From assembly GCF_003688995.1 (NCBI RefSeq), contig NZ_PENI01000001.1:248001-312000 (forward strand): DNA of 64,000 bases, in the 5' to 3' direction. This document shows positions 55,219 to 63,580 of the stretch, piece after piece. The notes below the pieces were generated by a model. That model searched no databases. It was not told the origin of the DNA and was given only the letters and a program-made list of their open reading frames with translations. Made by a program: the position numbers and the translations under genes. Origin of the DNA: Streptomyces shenzhenensis. GTDB lineage: Bacteria; Actinomycetota; Actinomycetes; Streptomycetales; Streptomycetaceae. Every line of letters starts with the position of its first letter. The stretch's first letter is position 1.

Positions 55219-58200
55219 TCATCGTCCGATCACGGCCGGCGTCGTGCCCTCGTCGGTGCCCCAGACGTCCTCGTCCTCGGCCACCCAGGCCGTCCGCTCG
55301 CGGTCGCCGCTCTGGGTGGCCTGGCCGCGCTGCGCGGGCGGGGGCATCGCGGGCACGAACGGCGCGCCGGAACGCGTGGTGACCACGTCCTCCTCCACCT
55401 CCTCGTCGGGCGTCGCCGCCGCCCGGCGGTTGGCCTGCGCGGATGCCGAGCCGCGCCGCATCGACGTCCTGCTGACACGGGGACCGGGACTGGACCGCTC
55501 GCGCTCCGACGGGGACTCGCCGCCGCCGCGCATACCGCCCATCGGCGGCATCATCGGGCTGCCGCCCCCGCCCCCGGCGCCGCCCCCGCCCAGCGCGCCG
55601 GAGCCGGCGCCGCTCTGGTCGCCCTGCACGAACGGGTTGCCGGAGCCGGCCCCGTTGTAGCCGGTGCCCGATCCGGAGTTCGACGCGGCGGCCGCGTCGT
55701 CGTACGCGTAGCCGTCGGAGCCCGTGTCGCTCCCGATCCCCCGCGAGCCTCCGCCGGACGACGAGTGCGGCGAGTCGACCGTGATGTCCCCGGAACTGCC
55801 GCTCGGGTAGCGGGTGTCGATGTGGGACCGGCCGTCGGAGCCGTTGCTCGCCTGGTTGGGGTCGCCGATGGTGGATCCGTCCGGTCCGGTGTGCGTGGTC
55901 GAACCGTCCGGTGCCGTCACGGTGATGCTGCCGTCCGGGGACGTCACCGTCGTACTGCCGTCGGGGGACGTCACGCTGACGCTGCCGTCCGGGAGTGTCG
56001 TGGTGATCCGGCCGCCCGGATCCGTGACCTGCACGCTGCCGTCCGGCAACGTCACCGTCTTGCTGCCGTCCGGCAACGTCACCGTCTTGCTGCCGTCCGG
56101 ACCGGTCACCGTGGTGCTGCCGTCGGGGGACGTCACGCTGGTGCTGCCGTCCGGATGTGTCGCGGTGATCCGGCCGCCCGGATCCGTCACCTGCACGCTG
56201 CCGTCCGGCAACGTCACCCGCGTACTGCCGTCCGGCGACGTCACCGTCTTGCTGCCGTCCGGCGCGGTCACCGTGGTGCTGCCGTCCGGGAGTGTCGTGG
56301 TGATCCGGCCGCTCGGGTCCCTCACCTGCACGCTTCCGTCCGGCAGCGTCACCGTCCTGCTGCCGTCCGGCGAGGTCACCGTCTTGCTGCCGTCCGGACC
56401 GGTCACGGTGGTGCTGCCGTCCGGTGACGTCACCACGGTGCTGCCGTCGGGTCCCGTCACCGTGACCGTGCCGTCCGAGGACGTCGTCGTACGGCCGCTC
56501 GGGCCGTCCACGCTCGTCGAACCATCCGGCTGCGTGGTGATCTCGCCACTCGGACCCGAAATGGTGGTCCTGCCGCCCGGGGAGGTGGTGATCTCACCGC
56601 TCGGGCCCGACGTCTGCACGGAGCCGTCGGGTGCGGTGACGGTCACGGAGCCGTCCGGCTTGGTGACGGTGACGGTGCCGTCGGGGCCGGTCTCGGTGAC
56701 CGTTCCGTCGGGGCCGGTGGTCACCTCGGTGCCGTCGGGGTAGGTGGTCGTCTCGCTGCCGTCGGGGTTCTGTACGGAGATGCCGCCGGTGCGCGCGCGG
56801 GAGCCGTCGGAGGAGCGGTCCCCCGGCGGCCCGGAGGTGACGAAGCTGCTGGTGGGTCCGAGCGGGACGCCGGACTGGTTGTTGCCGTTCTGGAGTTGGT
56901 CGTTGGCCCCGTCGATGACGGACTGCGCCTGATTGTTGGCGGCGTCGATCGCCGTCCTGGCGTCGGAGTTCGCCTTGTCCGCCGCGTTGTTGGCCTCGTT
57001 GTGGGCGTCCTGGATGGCCTTCTCGGCCTCGGAGTTGGCCTCGTCGATGGCCGTCTTGGCGTCGGCGTTCGACTTCTCGGCCTGGTTGTTGGCCTCTTCG
57101 ATCGCGGACTTCGCCTGGTTGTTGGCCTCCTCGGCCGCGGCCTTCGCTTCGGCCCTGGCCTTCTCCGCCGCGTCGTTCGCCTTGTCAACGGCCTCGTCGG
57201 CCTTGGCATTGGCGTCCTTGATGGCCTTTTCCGCCTCGTCGTTGGCCTTCTTGATCGCGGCCTCCGCTTCGGCCCTGGCCTTCTCCGCCGCCGCCTCCGC
57301 CTTGTCGATCGCGTCCTGAGCTGCCTTGTTCGCCTTGTCGATGGCGTCCTGAGCGCTGTCCTTGCCGCTGCCGGAGCCGCCGCTCCCGCCCGACCCGCCG
57401 AAGTAGTTGGTGACCTCGGGTGACAGGACCTCGTCGATGACGCGCCGCGCCTTGATGAAGGCGTTGTTGACGCTCGACAGCGCCTTGTCGGCCGCGGGGG
57501 CCAGATGCTCCTCGACGCCCTTGTTCCAGGACTCGACCGCCTTGGTGCCAAGACCGGCCCAGGTGGAGACGTCATTGAGGTTGCCGAGCCCGGGGATGAC
57601 CTGCTCGGCCTCGGACCTCAGGACGTAGAAGTGCGTCGTCGTCTTTGTCTCGCGCCAGGTGCCGGCGCCAGTGTAGTTGCCGGAGTAGTACGTCATCGTG
57701 CTGCCGCTCTTCGTACCCTCCACGGCGAACCTGGCGTTGTGGTTGTAGGCCCAGGTCTGAACCGACTCCAGCATCGAGAAGAGGATGCCGTAGGGGCTGC
57801 CGAGGCCCGGCAGGAACTCCACGGGGTCCGCGCCCTGGGACAGCGCGACCCAGTCGACGTTGGTTCCGGTCTCCCAGTCGGTCCACGCCTGGTACAGGTC
57901 ACGGATCGCGGCGAAGACGGCGTTGCCGGCGCCCAGGATCGCGTCTCCCTGCAGGCTCGACGACGCGTAGTAGTCCCACATCGACTCGTGGTCGGTGGAG
58001 AACTTGGCCGGGTGCATCTGGTCGGCGAACCCGCTGTAGTTCTTGTGCAGTCCCCCGATGAGATCGGCGAACACCTCGGCCGCCTTGCCCTTCCAGGCCG
58101 CGGTGTCCTTGCCCAGGGACTCCTTCCACTGCTTGAGCGTCTCGGCGTGGTCCATGAAGAACTTGGCCACCCGGTCGTACGCCTGGGCCGTCCTGGTGAA

Positions 58201-58770
58201 GGACTCGAAGTCCATGGCCCGGGACGCGTCCACCGTCACGCCGTTGGACGAGAAGTCGATGTTGTTGTGGGTCGTGATCCCCCGGTAGCCGAGTTGGTAC
58301 AGCGCGCTCCCCGCGCCCTGGACGAACTGGCCCATGGGGTGGTTCATCCCGACCAGCGAGCTGTCGCTGTCGTACTCGCTCCAGCTGAACGGGCTCAGGT
58401 AGTTGAGCTTGACGTCCGAACCGTTCGGGCCGACGAAGTCGATGACGACCTTGCGGAGCCTCGGGTAGATCTTCTCCTTGAGCTCGCTCTCGGAGTACTT
58501 GCTGACATCCACGCTGTCCGGGTTCTCCTTGCCCGGCAGGAAGAAGTGGATCACGAAGTCGTGTCCGTCGACGTTCGGTCCCGAGTAGAGCTGGTACGCG
58601 CTGTCCGTCATCTCCATGAACTCCCGGTCCTCGATCGCGACCGAGATCAACGGGGCGTTGCCGTTCGGCTCAAGGCCCTTCACGTCGTCGAACATGCCGT
58701 GACGGGAGGGCATCTTGTAGCCGGTGAACGACTCGACGGCTCTGGCCCAGTGATCGGATTCGTCGGCCAT
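55219..58770 (-). CDS. 1183-residue WXG protein with coiled coil and PDG nonapeptide repeats
   Basis: Residues 1-465 are a folded N-terminal region including WKESLGKDTAAWKGKAAEVF, a WXG-type turn near residue 225. Residues 468-630 are an almost uninterrupted Ala/Glu/Lys/Asn coiled coil (ANNQAKSAIEEANNQAEKS style, 11-residue periodicity). About 675-963 is a run of some 30 nonapeptides of the type STTVTGPDG. A Gly/Ser-rich stretch follows, and the end is acidic, WVAEDEDVWGTDEG, a tail I recall from other Streptomyces ESX substrates. There is no signal peptide, so export would be by the type VII machine. GGGAG lies 7 nt upstream of the ATG. The overall shape suggests a surface fibre or spacer. 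Function is unknown. Confidence 0.75.
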   Translation of the reverse strand: MADESDHWARAVESFTGYKMPSRHGMFDDVKGLEPNGNAPLISVAIEDREFMEMTDSAYQLYSGPNVDGHDFVIHFFLPGKENPDSVDVSKYSESELKEKIYPRLRKVVIDFVGPNGSDVKLNYLSPFSWSEYDSDSSLVGMNHPMGQFVQGAGSALYQLGYRGITTHNNIDFSSNGVTVDASRAMDFESFTRTAQAYDRVAKFFMDHAETLKQWKESLGKDTAAWKGKAAEVFADLIGGLHKNYSGFADQMHPAKFSTDHESMWDYYASSSLQGDAILGAGNAVFAAIRDLYQAWTDWETGTNVDWVALSQGADPVEFLPGLGSPYGILFSMLESVQTWAYNHNARFAVEGTKSGSTMTYYSGNYTGAGTWRETKTTTHFYVLRSEAEQVIPGLGNLNDVSTWAGLGTKAVESWNKGVEEHLAPAADKALSSVNNAFIKARRVIDEVLSPEVTNYFGGSGGSGGSGSGKDSAQDAIDKANKAAQDAIDKAEAAAEKARAEAEAAIKKANDEAEKAIKDANAKADEAVDKANDAAEKARAEAKAAAEEANNQAKSAIEEANNQAEKSNADAKTAIDEANSEAEKAIQDAHNEANNAADKANSDARTAIDAANNQAQSVIDGANDQLQNGNNQSGVPLGPTSSFVTSGPPGDRSSDGSRARTGGISVQNPDGSETTTYPDGTEVTTGPDGTVTETGPDGTVTVTKPDGSVTVTAPDGSVQTSGPSGEITTSPGGRTTISGPSGEITTQPDGSTSVDGPSGRTTTSSDGTVTVTGPDGSTVVTSPDGSTTVTGPDGSKTVTSPDGSRTVTLPDGSVQVRDPSGRITTTLPDGSTTVTAPDGSKTVTSPDGSTRVTLPDGSVQVTDPGGRITATHPDGSTSVTSPDGSTTVTGPDGSKTVTLPDGSKTVTLPDGSVQVTDPGGRITTTLPDGSVSVTSPDGSTTVTSPDGSITVTAPDGSTTHTGPDGSTIGDPNQASNGSDGRSHIDTRYPSGSSGDITVDSPHSSSGGGSRGIGSDTGSDGYAYDDAAAASNSGSGTGYNGAGSGNPFVQGDQSGAGSGALGGGGAGGGGGSPMMPPMGGMRGGGESPSERERSSPGPRVSRTSMRRGSASAQANRRAAATPDEEVEEDVVTTRSGAPFVPAMPPPAQRGQATQSGDRERTAWVAEDEDVWGTDEGTTPAVIGR
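55885..56745 (-). repeat. 27-bp repeats encoding PDG nonapeptides
   Basis: About 30 copies of a 27-bp unit (plus strand core CTGCCGTCCGG) encode S-x-x-V-T-x-PDG. A higher-order block containing SVQVTDPGG followed by RITTTLPDG recurs three times at 45- and 54-residue spacing. The repeats probably expand and contract by recombination. Confidence 0.9.
56910..57365 (-). repeat. Repeats encoding a heptad/hendecad coiled coil
   Basis: Variants of GTTGTTGGCCTCGTCGAT (plus strand) recur every 33 bp, encoding 11-residue units of the type AIDEANxxAEK. This is a long alpha-helical rod in the 1183-residue protein. Confidence 0.85.
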
Positions 58771-58848
58771 GGGAGGACTCCCGGAGATGGAACCGGTGGG
58801 TGGGGATGAGGAGGAGAAGACCGGAGGGCCCGGAGGGCAGGGAGTGCG

Positions 58849-59322
58849 TTACTTGTTGTTGCCCTTGTCGCCGCCGGACGAGTCCCCGTGATCACCGCTG
58901 CCCGACTCGCCCGAGAAGCCGGTGTCGGACAGGACCTCGGAGAACTTGTCCGCCTCGATGTTGCCGAGGTTGTCGCCCTGGGCCTTGAACAGCTCGTTGA
59001 CGGTCGTCTGCAGCGCTTCGTCGATCTCGTCGAACGTGTCCTGCTGCCCCAGCAGGATGGTGACGACGCCATCGATGTTCTTCGCCAGCGCGTCGGCGAA
59101 GCTGGAGCCGGACGTGAGGTCGTCCGCGTCGATCGTCCCCATCATGAGCGGCTTGCCCGCGGTGACCGCGCCCACGGTCTCCTCGGTGGTGATGCCGTCC
59201 GCCAGGTCCCGCATGGACAGGTCGCCCTCGAGGATCTGCTTGAGGTCCTCGACGAATGTCGCCAGGTCCCCGTCGATGAACGACTGGATGGACGCCTTGT
59301 CCAGGTGACTCAGGTCCGCCAT
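58849..59322 (-). CDS. Type VII-linked protein of 157 residues
   Basis: An acidic, mainly helical protein: ADLSHLDKASIQSFIDGDLA, FVEDLKQILEGDLSMRDLAD, then SSFADALAKNIDGVVTILLGQQ, ending in a disordered GDHGDSSGGDKGNNK tail. It has no W-x-G motif and no signal peptide. It lies between the EsxA-like gene and the 1183-residue protein gene in the same direction, with 113 and 78 nt gaps. GGGGAGA precedes the ATG at 59322 by 6 nt. It fits the type VII secretion-associated protein families of Streptomyces, with chaperone or substrate roles possible; I cannot place it in a named family. Confidence 0.72.
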   Translation of the reverse strand: MADLSHLDKASIQSFIDGDLATFVEDLKQILEGDLSMRDLADGITTEETVGAVTAGKPLMMGTIDADDLTSGSSFADALAKNIDGVVTILLGQQDTFDEIDEALQTTVNELFKAQGDNLGNIEADKFSEVLSDTGFSGESGSGDHGDSSGGDKGNNK

Positions 59323-59435
59323 GGCTGTCTCCCCTCTTACGGATGTCCCCGGTTACCGCTGTGTGCCGCCGTGGTACCGCCTCCGGCCGACGGTGCCCTG
59401 CTGCTTGCCGGAGGCGGTGGCTCTCACGGCACCCA

Positions 59436-59756
59436 TCACCTGCCGATGGACACCTCGGACCAGAGCTGGCTCAGGTTCTGCTCCGTGTACCGGTAGTTGT
59501 CCGAGACGTCGGTCAGCAGGTTCGCGTGCGAGTTCAGCAGCTGCTGCATGGTGATGACAGCGTTGTCCCACGCCGCCTGCTTCTGCTCGTAGACCGCCGC
59601 GTCATCGCCCCACCAGGTCTGCTTGAGCTCGTTGAGCTCCATCTCCAGGCTGCTCAGGGTGCCTTCGATGGCCCGGGTCTGCTGGACCATGTCGTCGGCG
59701 GCGTTGTTGACGGGGTTGTACTCGACGTGGATGTAGCCGTCGGTCAGGTCGGACAT
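59436..59756 (-). CDS. EsxA-like WXG100 protein
   Basis: The product is 106 residues, a canonical WXG100 hairpin: first helix (NNAADDMVQQTRAIEGTLSSLEMELNEL, described by its ends), turn QTWWGDDAAVYEQ with the W-W-G motif, then a second helix ending NYRYTEQNLSQLWSEV. YEQ and YRYTEQ resemble the Y-x-x-x-[DE] export signal. The start is ATG at 59756 (MSDLTDGYIHVEYNP) because GAGGA is correctly spaced before it; an ATG four codons earlier lacks one. The EsxB-like gene is 60 nt upstream. In ESX systems the pair is co-secreted as a heterodimer. Confidence 0.88.
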   Translation of the reverse strand: MSDLTDGYIHVEYNPVNNAADDMVQQTRAIEGTLSSLEMELNELKQTWWGDDAAVYEQKQAAWDNAVITMQQLLNSHANLLTDVSDNYRYTEQNLSQLWSEVSIGR

Positions 59757-59816
59757 GAGGATCCTCATCTCGTGGGGGTGCCAGGGGGTCGGGGCCGGCG
59801 GTGACCGCCGCGGGCA

Positions 59817-60182
59817 TCAGCCGGCCGGGCTGATGGCCCCGGAACCGGACAGGGCGTCGAAGGCGGCCTCGCTCGCGCTGAACGACTGGTCGATGGCCTC
59901 GTTGCCGGAGCCCTGGGCCAGACCGTGCTGCACCAGGCTGGTGTTGAGCTTGTCGATCATGTCTTCGAGGTTGTTCAGGATGATGACCACCTGGTCGTCC
60001 CACTGGTCGAGCAGCCTGCCGTAGGCGCCGCCGTCCGACCCCTGGTAGGAGCCCGACAGGTTGTTCTTGGTGCTCTCCACGTCCTGAAGGATGCGCTGGA
60101 CGCCGCTGTACGCCTGCTCCAGCGCCATGATCCCGTTACGGGTGGACCCTTCCGATGACTGCTGTCCGCCGGCCTCGCTCAT
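59817..60182 (-). CDS. EsxB-like WXG100 protein with Y-x-G turn
   Basis: The product is 121 residues. The helical hairpin has first helix YSGVQRILQDVESTKNNLSG, turn SYQGSDGGAYGRLLDQWDD and second helix VVIILNNLEDMIDKLNTSLV. The turn has Tyr-Gln-Gly where most family members have Trp-x-Gly, a known EsxB-type variation. It is the first of the ESX genes after a 313-bp regulatory gap and directly precedes the EsxA-like gene. An AAGAGG lies about 6 nt before the ATG. It presumably pairs with the EsxA-like protein and is recognised by the EccC motor encoded outside this window. Confidence 0.85.
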   Translation of the reverse strand: MSEAGGQQSSEGSTRNGIMALEQAYSGVQRILQDVESTKNNLSGSYQGSDGGAYGRLLDQWDDQVVIILNNLEDMIDKLNTSLVQHGLAQGSGNEAIDQSFSASEAAFDALSGSGAISPAG

Positions 60183-60495
60183 GTCGCCTCTTCCCTACTC
60201 CACAGCGTCGCCCCCGGACTTCGACCGGTCGAACCGGCGGGCCGCCCGAACGGCGGTGTGGTGACCGCTGGTTCAGGTACCGCCACTAAAGACCGGAGGA
60301 GCTCGTGACGCATTTCCCGACCACTCTGATTCCTGAGCCCAGCCTAAAGAGCGTCAAATTACCGGTGCAACAGTTCTTGACCCTTGGCACCGAAGCATCA
60401 ATATCAACTCCGCCCGCATTCACCTCCCGGCCATCTCCAGGTACCGAAGGAGACATTTCCAGAGCCAAATGCACTCTTTTGAGCGGGAGTTGGTG
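60183..60495. promoter_or_regulatory. Regulatory gap before the esx genes
   Basis: This gene-free stretch of 313 bp is between eccB and the EsxB-like gene, with unusually AT-rich parts at 60330-60480. TTGACG occurs on the minus strand near 60355 as a possible -35, but no convincing -10 sits at the right distance. The 14-bp palindrome at 60220-60233 lies in the proximal part. Substrate genes may thus be transcribed separately from the membrane components. Confidence 0.5.
60220..60233. promoter_or_regulatory. 14-bp perfect palindrome TTCGACCGGTCGAA
   Basis: This perfect dyad lies 37 nt upstream of the EsxB-like start codon, in the leader or promoter region. It would suit a regulator dimer covering the promoter of the secreted-protein genes. 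Confidence 0.4.
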
Positions 60496-62094
60496 TTACC
60501 GCGGCTGTTCGGACCGCTCTGTCTTCTTGGCCGGCTCCGACTGGGGGCCCGATGACGGCGACGCGTCCGGTGCCCGCGTCCGCGATCCGAAGGCGCCACA
60601 CCCCGCGTCGGCCGATGCCCTGCGCGCGTTCCCGGCCGAGGCCGCGACGGCCGCGTCCGCCGCCGCGAGTTCCGGCCCGGTCGGCAGCATCGACAGCAGC
60701 AGCGAGGGCATGGTCTGCACCTGGGCGTCGCTGTAGCCGAGGGCCGACTCGTCGTCCGCCGTGGGCACCCGGTACTTCACCCCGGTGTCCGTGACGAGAT
60801 ACCGGCTGCCCCCGGCGTCGCCACCGGTGGCGCTGCTCGCCCGGACCAGTGCGCCGCCGCCCGGCTGGACCACGACACCGTCAACGGCCAGGCAGGCCAC
60901 GGTCGTTCCGGTGGCGGGCGGCTGGGCGAGGGGGGTCAGCGCGCTCTGCGCCACCACCGCGACGCCGACCTGCACCCCGGTGCCGGCCGCGGACCCGGGC
61001 GTCACGGCGGCGCAGACCCCCTGGCCCTCCTTGACCGCCGCGAGGGCGGGCGGTGAGTCGGGCAGTGCCGCGGCGGAAGCGGCGGACGACCCGGTGCCCG
61101 TGCCGCCGGCGGCCAAGTGGCCCTTGAGCGCGCCCGCTTCCAGTTGCCGCGCGCTCGCCGGGCCACCGTCGTACGCCTTCTTGGCGGTGTCCGGATCGCT
61201 GAGCTGCAACGCCGCTCCGGTGTTCGTCAGCGGCACCAGGCCCTCGCCGCGCAGCAGGTAGTACTGGGTCCGCGCGGACCCCGGCACGCTGGTGCGGAAG
61301 ACCTGTCCGATCCGGGTGTCGAGCCCACCGAGCGACGGACCGGCCTTGCCGCGGTCGGGTACGTCGACCGGGGCCAGGTCGGGACCGGCCGGCAGGGCGT
61401 CGACGAACGCGACGGAGACCTCGCGGGGCCGGGCCGAACCGTAGCCGAGGCCCTCCAGGGCGCTGCTGCCGGTGTCGATCCGCAGCCGCATGCCCTGCCA
61501 CACGAGATAGCGGTTCCCGGACGGGTCGGCCACCAGCAGCGCACTGCCGCGCGGCAGCGGGTGTGCGGTGGCGGACGAGGCCACGGAGAGCACGGTGGCG
61601 GCGCTGCCCGCGCCACCTTCCGGCGCCGAACACACCAGCCAGGGGCGGGAGTCGGCGAGCGCGCCGGAGGCCGGCAGTACGTCCGGGGCGCCGCTGATGC
61701 CGACCGCGGCGCCCCGTGGGGTGTCCCGCAGCGATTCGGTGCCGACCGCCGTGGTGGACATCCCGCCGCTACCGGCCCCCGCGAGCAGCATCGCGGAGGC
61801 GTAGTTCAGCACCGGGCGCAGCTCGCCGCCCTGGTAGAAGTAGCGGGCGCCGGTGTCCTTGTCCACGATCAAAGACCCCGAGGCCCGCCAGGAGTTGGTG
61901 GTGGACGGGGAGATCAGGCCGAAGATGAAGGCACCCGCCGACACCAGCAGCGCGACGACGATCCCGATCGCCAGGCCCCGGTTGGTGCGGCCGACGGGGC
62001 TCTCCGGCGCGTCCAGATCGGTGCGCAGCAGCCCCGAGGTCAACCGCCCCATGACGAACATGTGCGCCTGGACCTGGTCGCGTCTGTTCTGCAC
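60496..62094 (-). CDS. eccB: Type VII secretion membrane protein EccB
   Basis: This 532-residue protein starts MQNRRDQVQAHMFVMGRLTSG, the EccB family signature for the cytoplasmic tail. One membrane helix follows at about 41-61 (LAIGIVVALLVSAGAFIFGLI), then a large extracytoplasmic part of repeated units (SGSLIVDKDTGARYFYQGGELRPVLN, GNRYLVWQGMRLRID, GSRYLVTDTGVKYRVPT, cited in short pieces). EccB is a core part of the ESX translocation complex. The GTG at 62094 has GGGAG 7 nt before it. The C-terminus (GCGAFGSRTRAPDASPSSGPQ) is extended and disordered. It is followed by the esx gap and preceded by eccD. Confidence 0.93.
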   Translation of the reverse strand: MQNRRDQVQAHMFVMGRLTSGLLRTDLDAPESPVGRTNRGLAIGIVVALLVSAGAFIFGLISPSTTNSWRASGSLIVDKDTGARYFYQGGELRPVLNYASAMLLAGAGSGGMSTTAVGTESLRDTPRGAAVGISGAPDVLPASGALADSRPWLVCSAPEGGAGSAATVLSVASSATAHPLPRGSALLVADPSGNRYLVWQGMRLRIDTGSSALEGLGYGSARPREVSVAFVDALPAGPDLAPVDVPDRGKAGPSLGGLDTRIGQVFRTSVPGSARTQYYLLRGEGLVPLTNTGAALQLSDPDTAKKAYDGGPASARQLEAGALKGHLAAGGTGTGSSAASAAALPDSPPALAAVKEGQGVCAAVTPGSAAGTGVQVGVAVVAQSALTPLAQPPATGTTVACLAVDGVVVQPGGGALVRASSATGGDAGGSRYLVTDTGVKYRVPTADDESALGYSDAQVQTMPSLLLSMLPTGPELAAADAAVAASAGNARRASADAGCGAFGSRTRAPDASPSSGPQSEPAKKTERSEQPR

Positions 62095-62179
62095 GTCTTG
62101 CTCCCTACGAGGGTTGGCTCAGGAGGTGGCGGCTCGGAGGTTCATCGAACGTTCACGAACCGGACGTTCACGGAGGGCG

Positions 62180-63580
62180 TCACAGGTCCAGCGCCCGCAG
62201 GTAGCCGTACACGCCGAGGATCCACAGCGCCAGCGGCAGCAGGCTGACCGCCGCGGCGGAGTGCAGCAGTTCGGCGGCCCGGCCCCAGTACGGCACCAGC
62301 CGCCGCCCCGGCACCGTCCAGGACGCGATGGCACACGCCGCCGCCGTGCCGAACAGCCCGACGAGCAGGGCAGGCCGCGAGTCCGGCGAGACATGCAGGG
62401 CCGCGGACACCACCAGGCCGACCACGCCCAGCACTCCGGGGCCGATCAGCGCGAGCCGCTGCCAGAAGCTGCCCATGCCGCGGCCGTGCAGCAGCAGGAG
62501 CAGCGAGAGCCCGGCGGCCATGCAGCCGCCGGGCCAGCCGAACGGCCTGACCAGGGCGGCGATGCAGGCCACGCTGAGCAGCCCGGCGGACGCGAACAGC
62601 GCGGTCATCCACACGTCGGCGACCACGGTGCGGGCGGCCACGTCGGCGCTGGGGTGCGGGTCGATCCCCTGCTGGAGCTGCTGGGCGTTGGTTGGCAGCG
62701 GTGGGGTGCGCAGGCCCGAGAGCCGGAAGGACAGCGCGGGCGTGAACGCCCCGAACAACACGGTGACCAGGGCGGTCACGGCCGCCGCCTGCTGCGGCGT
62801 CAGGTCGAACAGGATGAGCAGCAGCCCGCCGAGCGCGCCGCCCACCGCGATCGCGGCCGTGGCCAGGAACAGCGGGGTGAAGGCCGCCACCACGGCGAGT
62901 GCGAGCACCGCGCCGCCCGCCGCGGCGGCGGACGCGGCGAGCAGCCTGGCGCCGAGGACTTGATCGGCCTGGTCGCCCGTGAACGTCCCGCCGGGCAGCA
63001 GCCAACCCGCGTGCGTCCAGTACAGGGTGGCCATCACGCCCAGCGCGGCGCCTGCGCCGGCGTCGCCGACGGCCCGGCTCGCCGAGGCCGCGCCGGCGAG
63101 CATCAGCAGCCCGCCGGCGAAGAGGATGCCGACGCGCAGCCGGAAGTCCATGCCCGGCAGGGCGAGGAGCACCGATCCGGCGGCCAGCGCGGTCACTGTG
63201 AGGCCGATCAGCACCCGCCGGCTCACCGTGGGGGTCCAGGCGAACGGGCGGCGTTCCATGTTGGTGGCGATGCCGTCGACCAGGTCGTCGAAGTGCGGCT
63301 CGGGCAGCGCGTCGGCGCGCGGCCTGAGGTGGAGGGTCTCGCCGTCGCGGACCCCGGCCTCGTCGAGCGTGGCCTCCTCGTCCAGGGGCGCGCCGCCCAG
63401 CCGTTGGACCACCCAGCCGCCGTGTTCGAGGCCGGCCTCCTGGGTGTCCTCGCCGGCGTAGTCGAGCAGGGCGGGCAGCAGATCGGCCACCGGTACGTCA
63501 CCGGGTACGGCCAGATCCATGGACTTCTGGGGCGCTCGTACCGTGATCCGGCACAGATGTGCCACCGTGCTGTCGGTCAA
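62180..63580 (-). CDS. eccD: Type VII secretion membrane protein EccD
   Basis: This 466-residue protein has an N-terminal ubiquitin-like domain (about 1-115, with HLCRITVRAPQKSMDLAVPG and VRDGETLHLRPR). About 11 membrane helices follow, from VLIGLTVTALAAGSVLLALPG to the final helix before RALDL. EccD forms the bulk of the ESX membrane channel. The first codon is TTG at 63580 (MTDSTVAHL); a GTG at 63565 is a possible alternative, as the Shine-Dalgarno (GGAGAG) is far from the TTG. It is 85 nt upstream of eccB, with two ACGTTCACG repeats in between, so both are probably cotranscribed. Confidence 0.93.
   Translation of the reverse strand: MTDSTVAHLCRITVRAPQKSMDLAVPGDVPVADLLPALLDYAGEDTQEAGLEHGGWVVQRLGGAPLDEEATLDEAGVRDGETLHLRPRADALPEPHFDDLVDGIATNMERRPFAWTPTVSRRVLIGLTVTALAAGSVLLALPGMDFRLRVGILFAGGLLMLAGAASASRAVGDAGAGAALGVMATLYWTHAGWLLPGGTFTGDQADQVLGARLLAASAAAAGGAVLALAVVAAFTPLFLATAAIAVGGALGGLLLILFDLTPQQAAAVTALVTVLFGAFTPALSFRLSGLRTPPLPTNAQQLQQGIDPHPSADVAARTVVADVWMTALFASAGLLSVACIAALVRPFGWPGGCMAAGLSLLLLLHGRGMGSFWQRLALIGPGVLGVVGLVVSAALHVSPDSRPALLVGLFGTAAACAIASWTVPGRRLVPYWGRAAELLHSAAAVSLLPLALWILGVYGYLRALDL

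Noticed and set aside
55885..56745. CRISPR-like or non-coding repeat array
   Set aside because: Units are exactly 27 bp and encode regular PDG nonapeptides in the frame of the 1183-residue protein.
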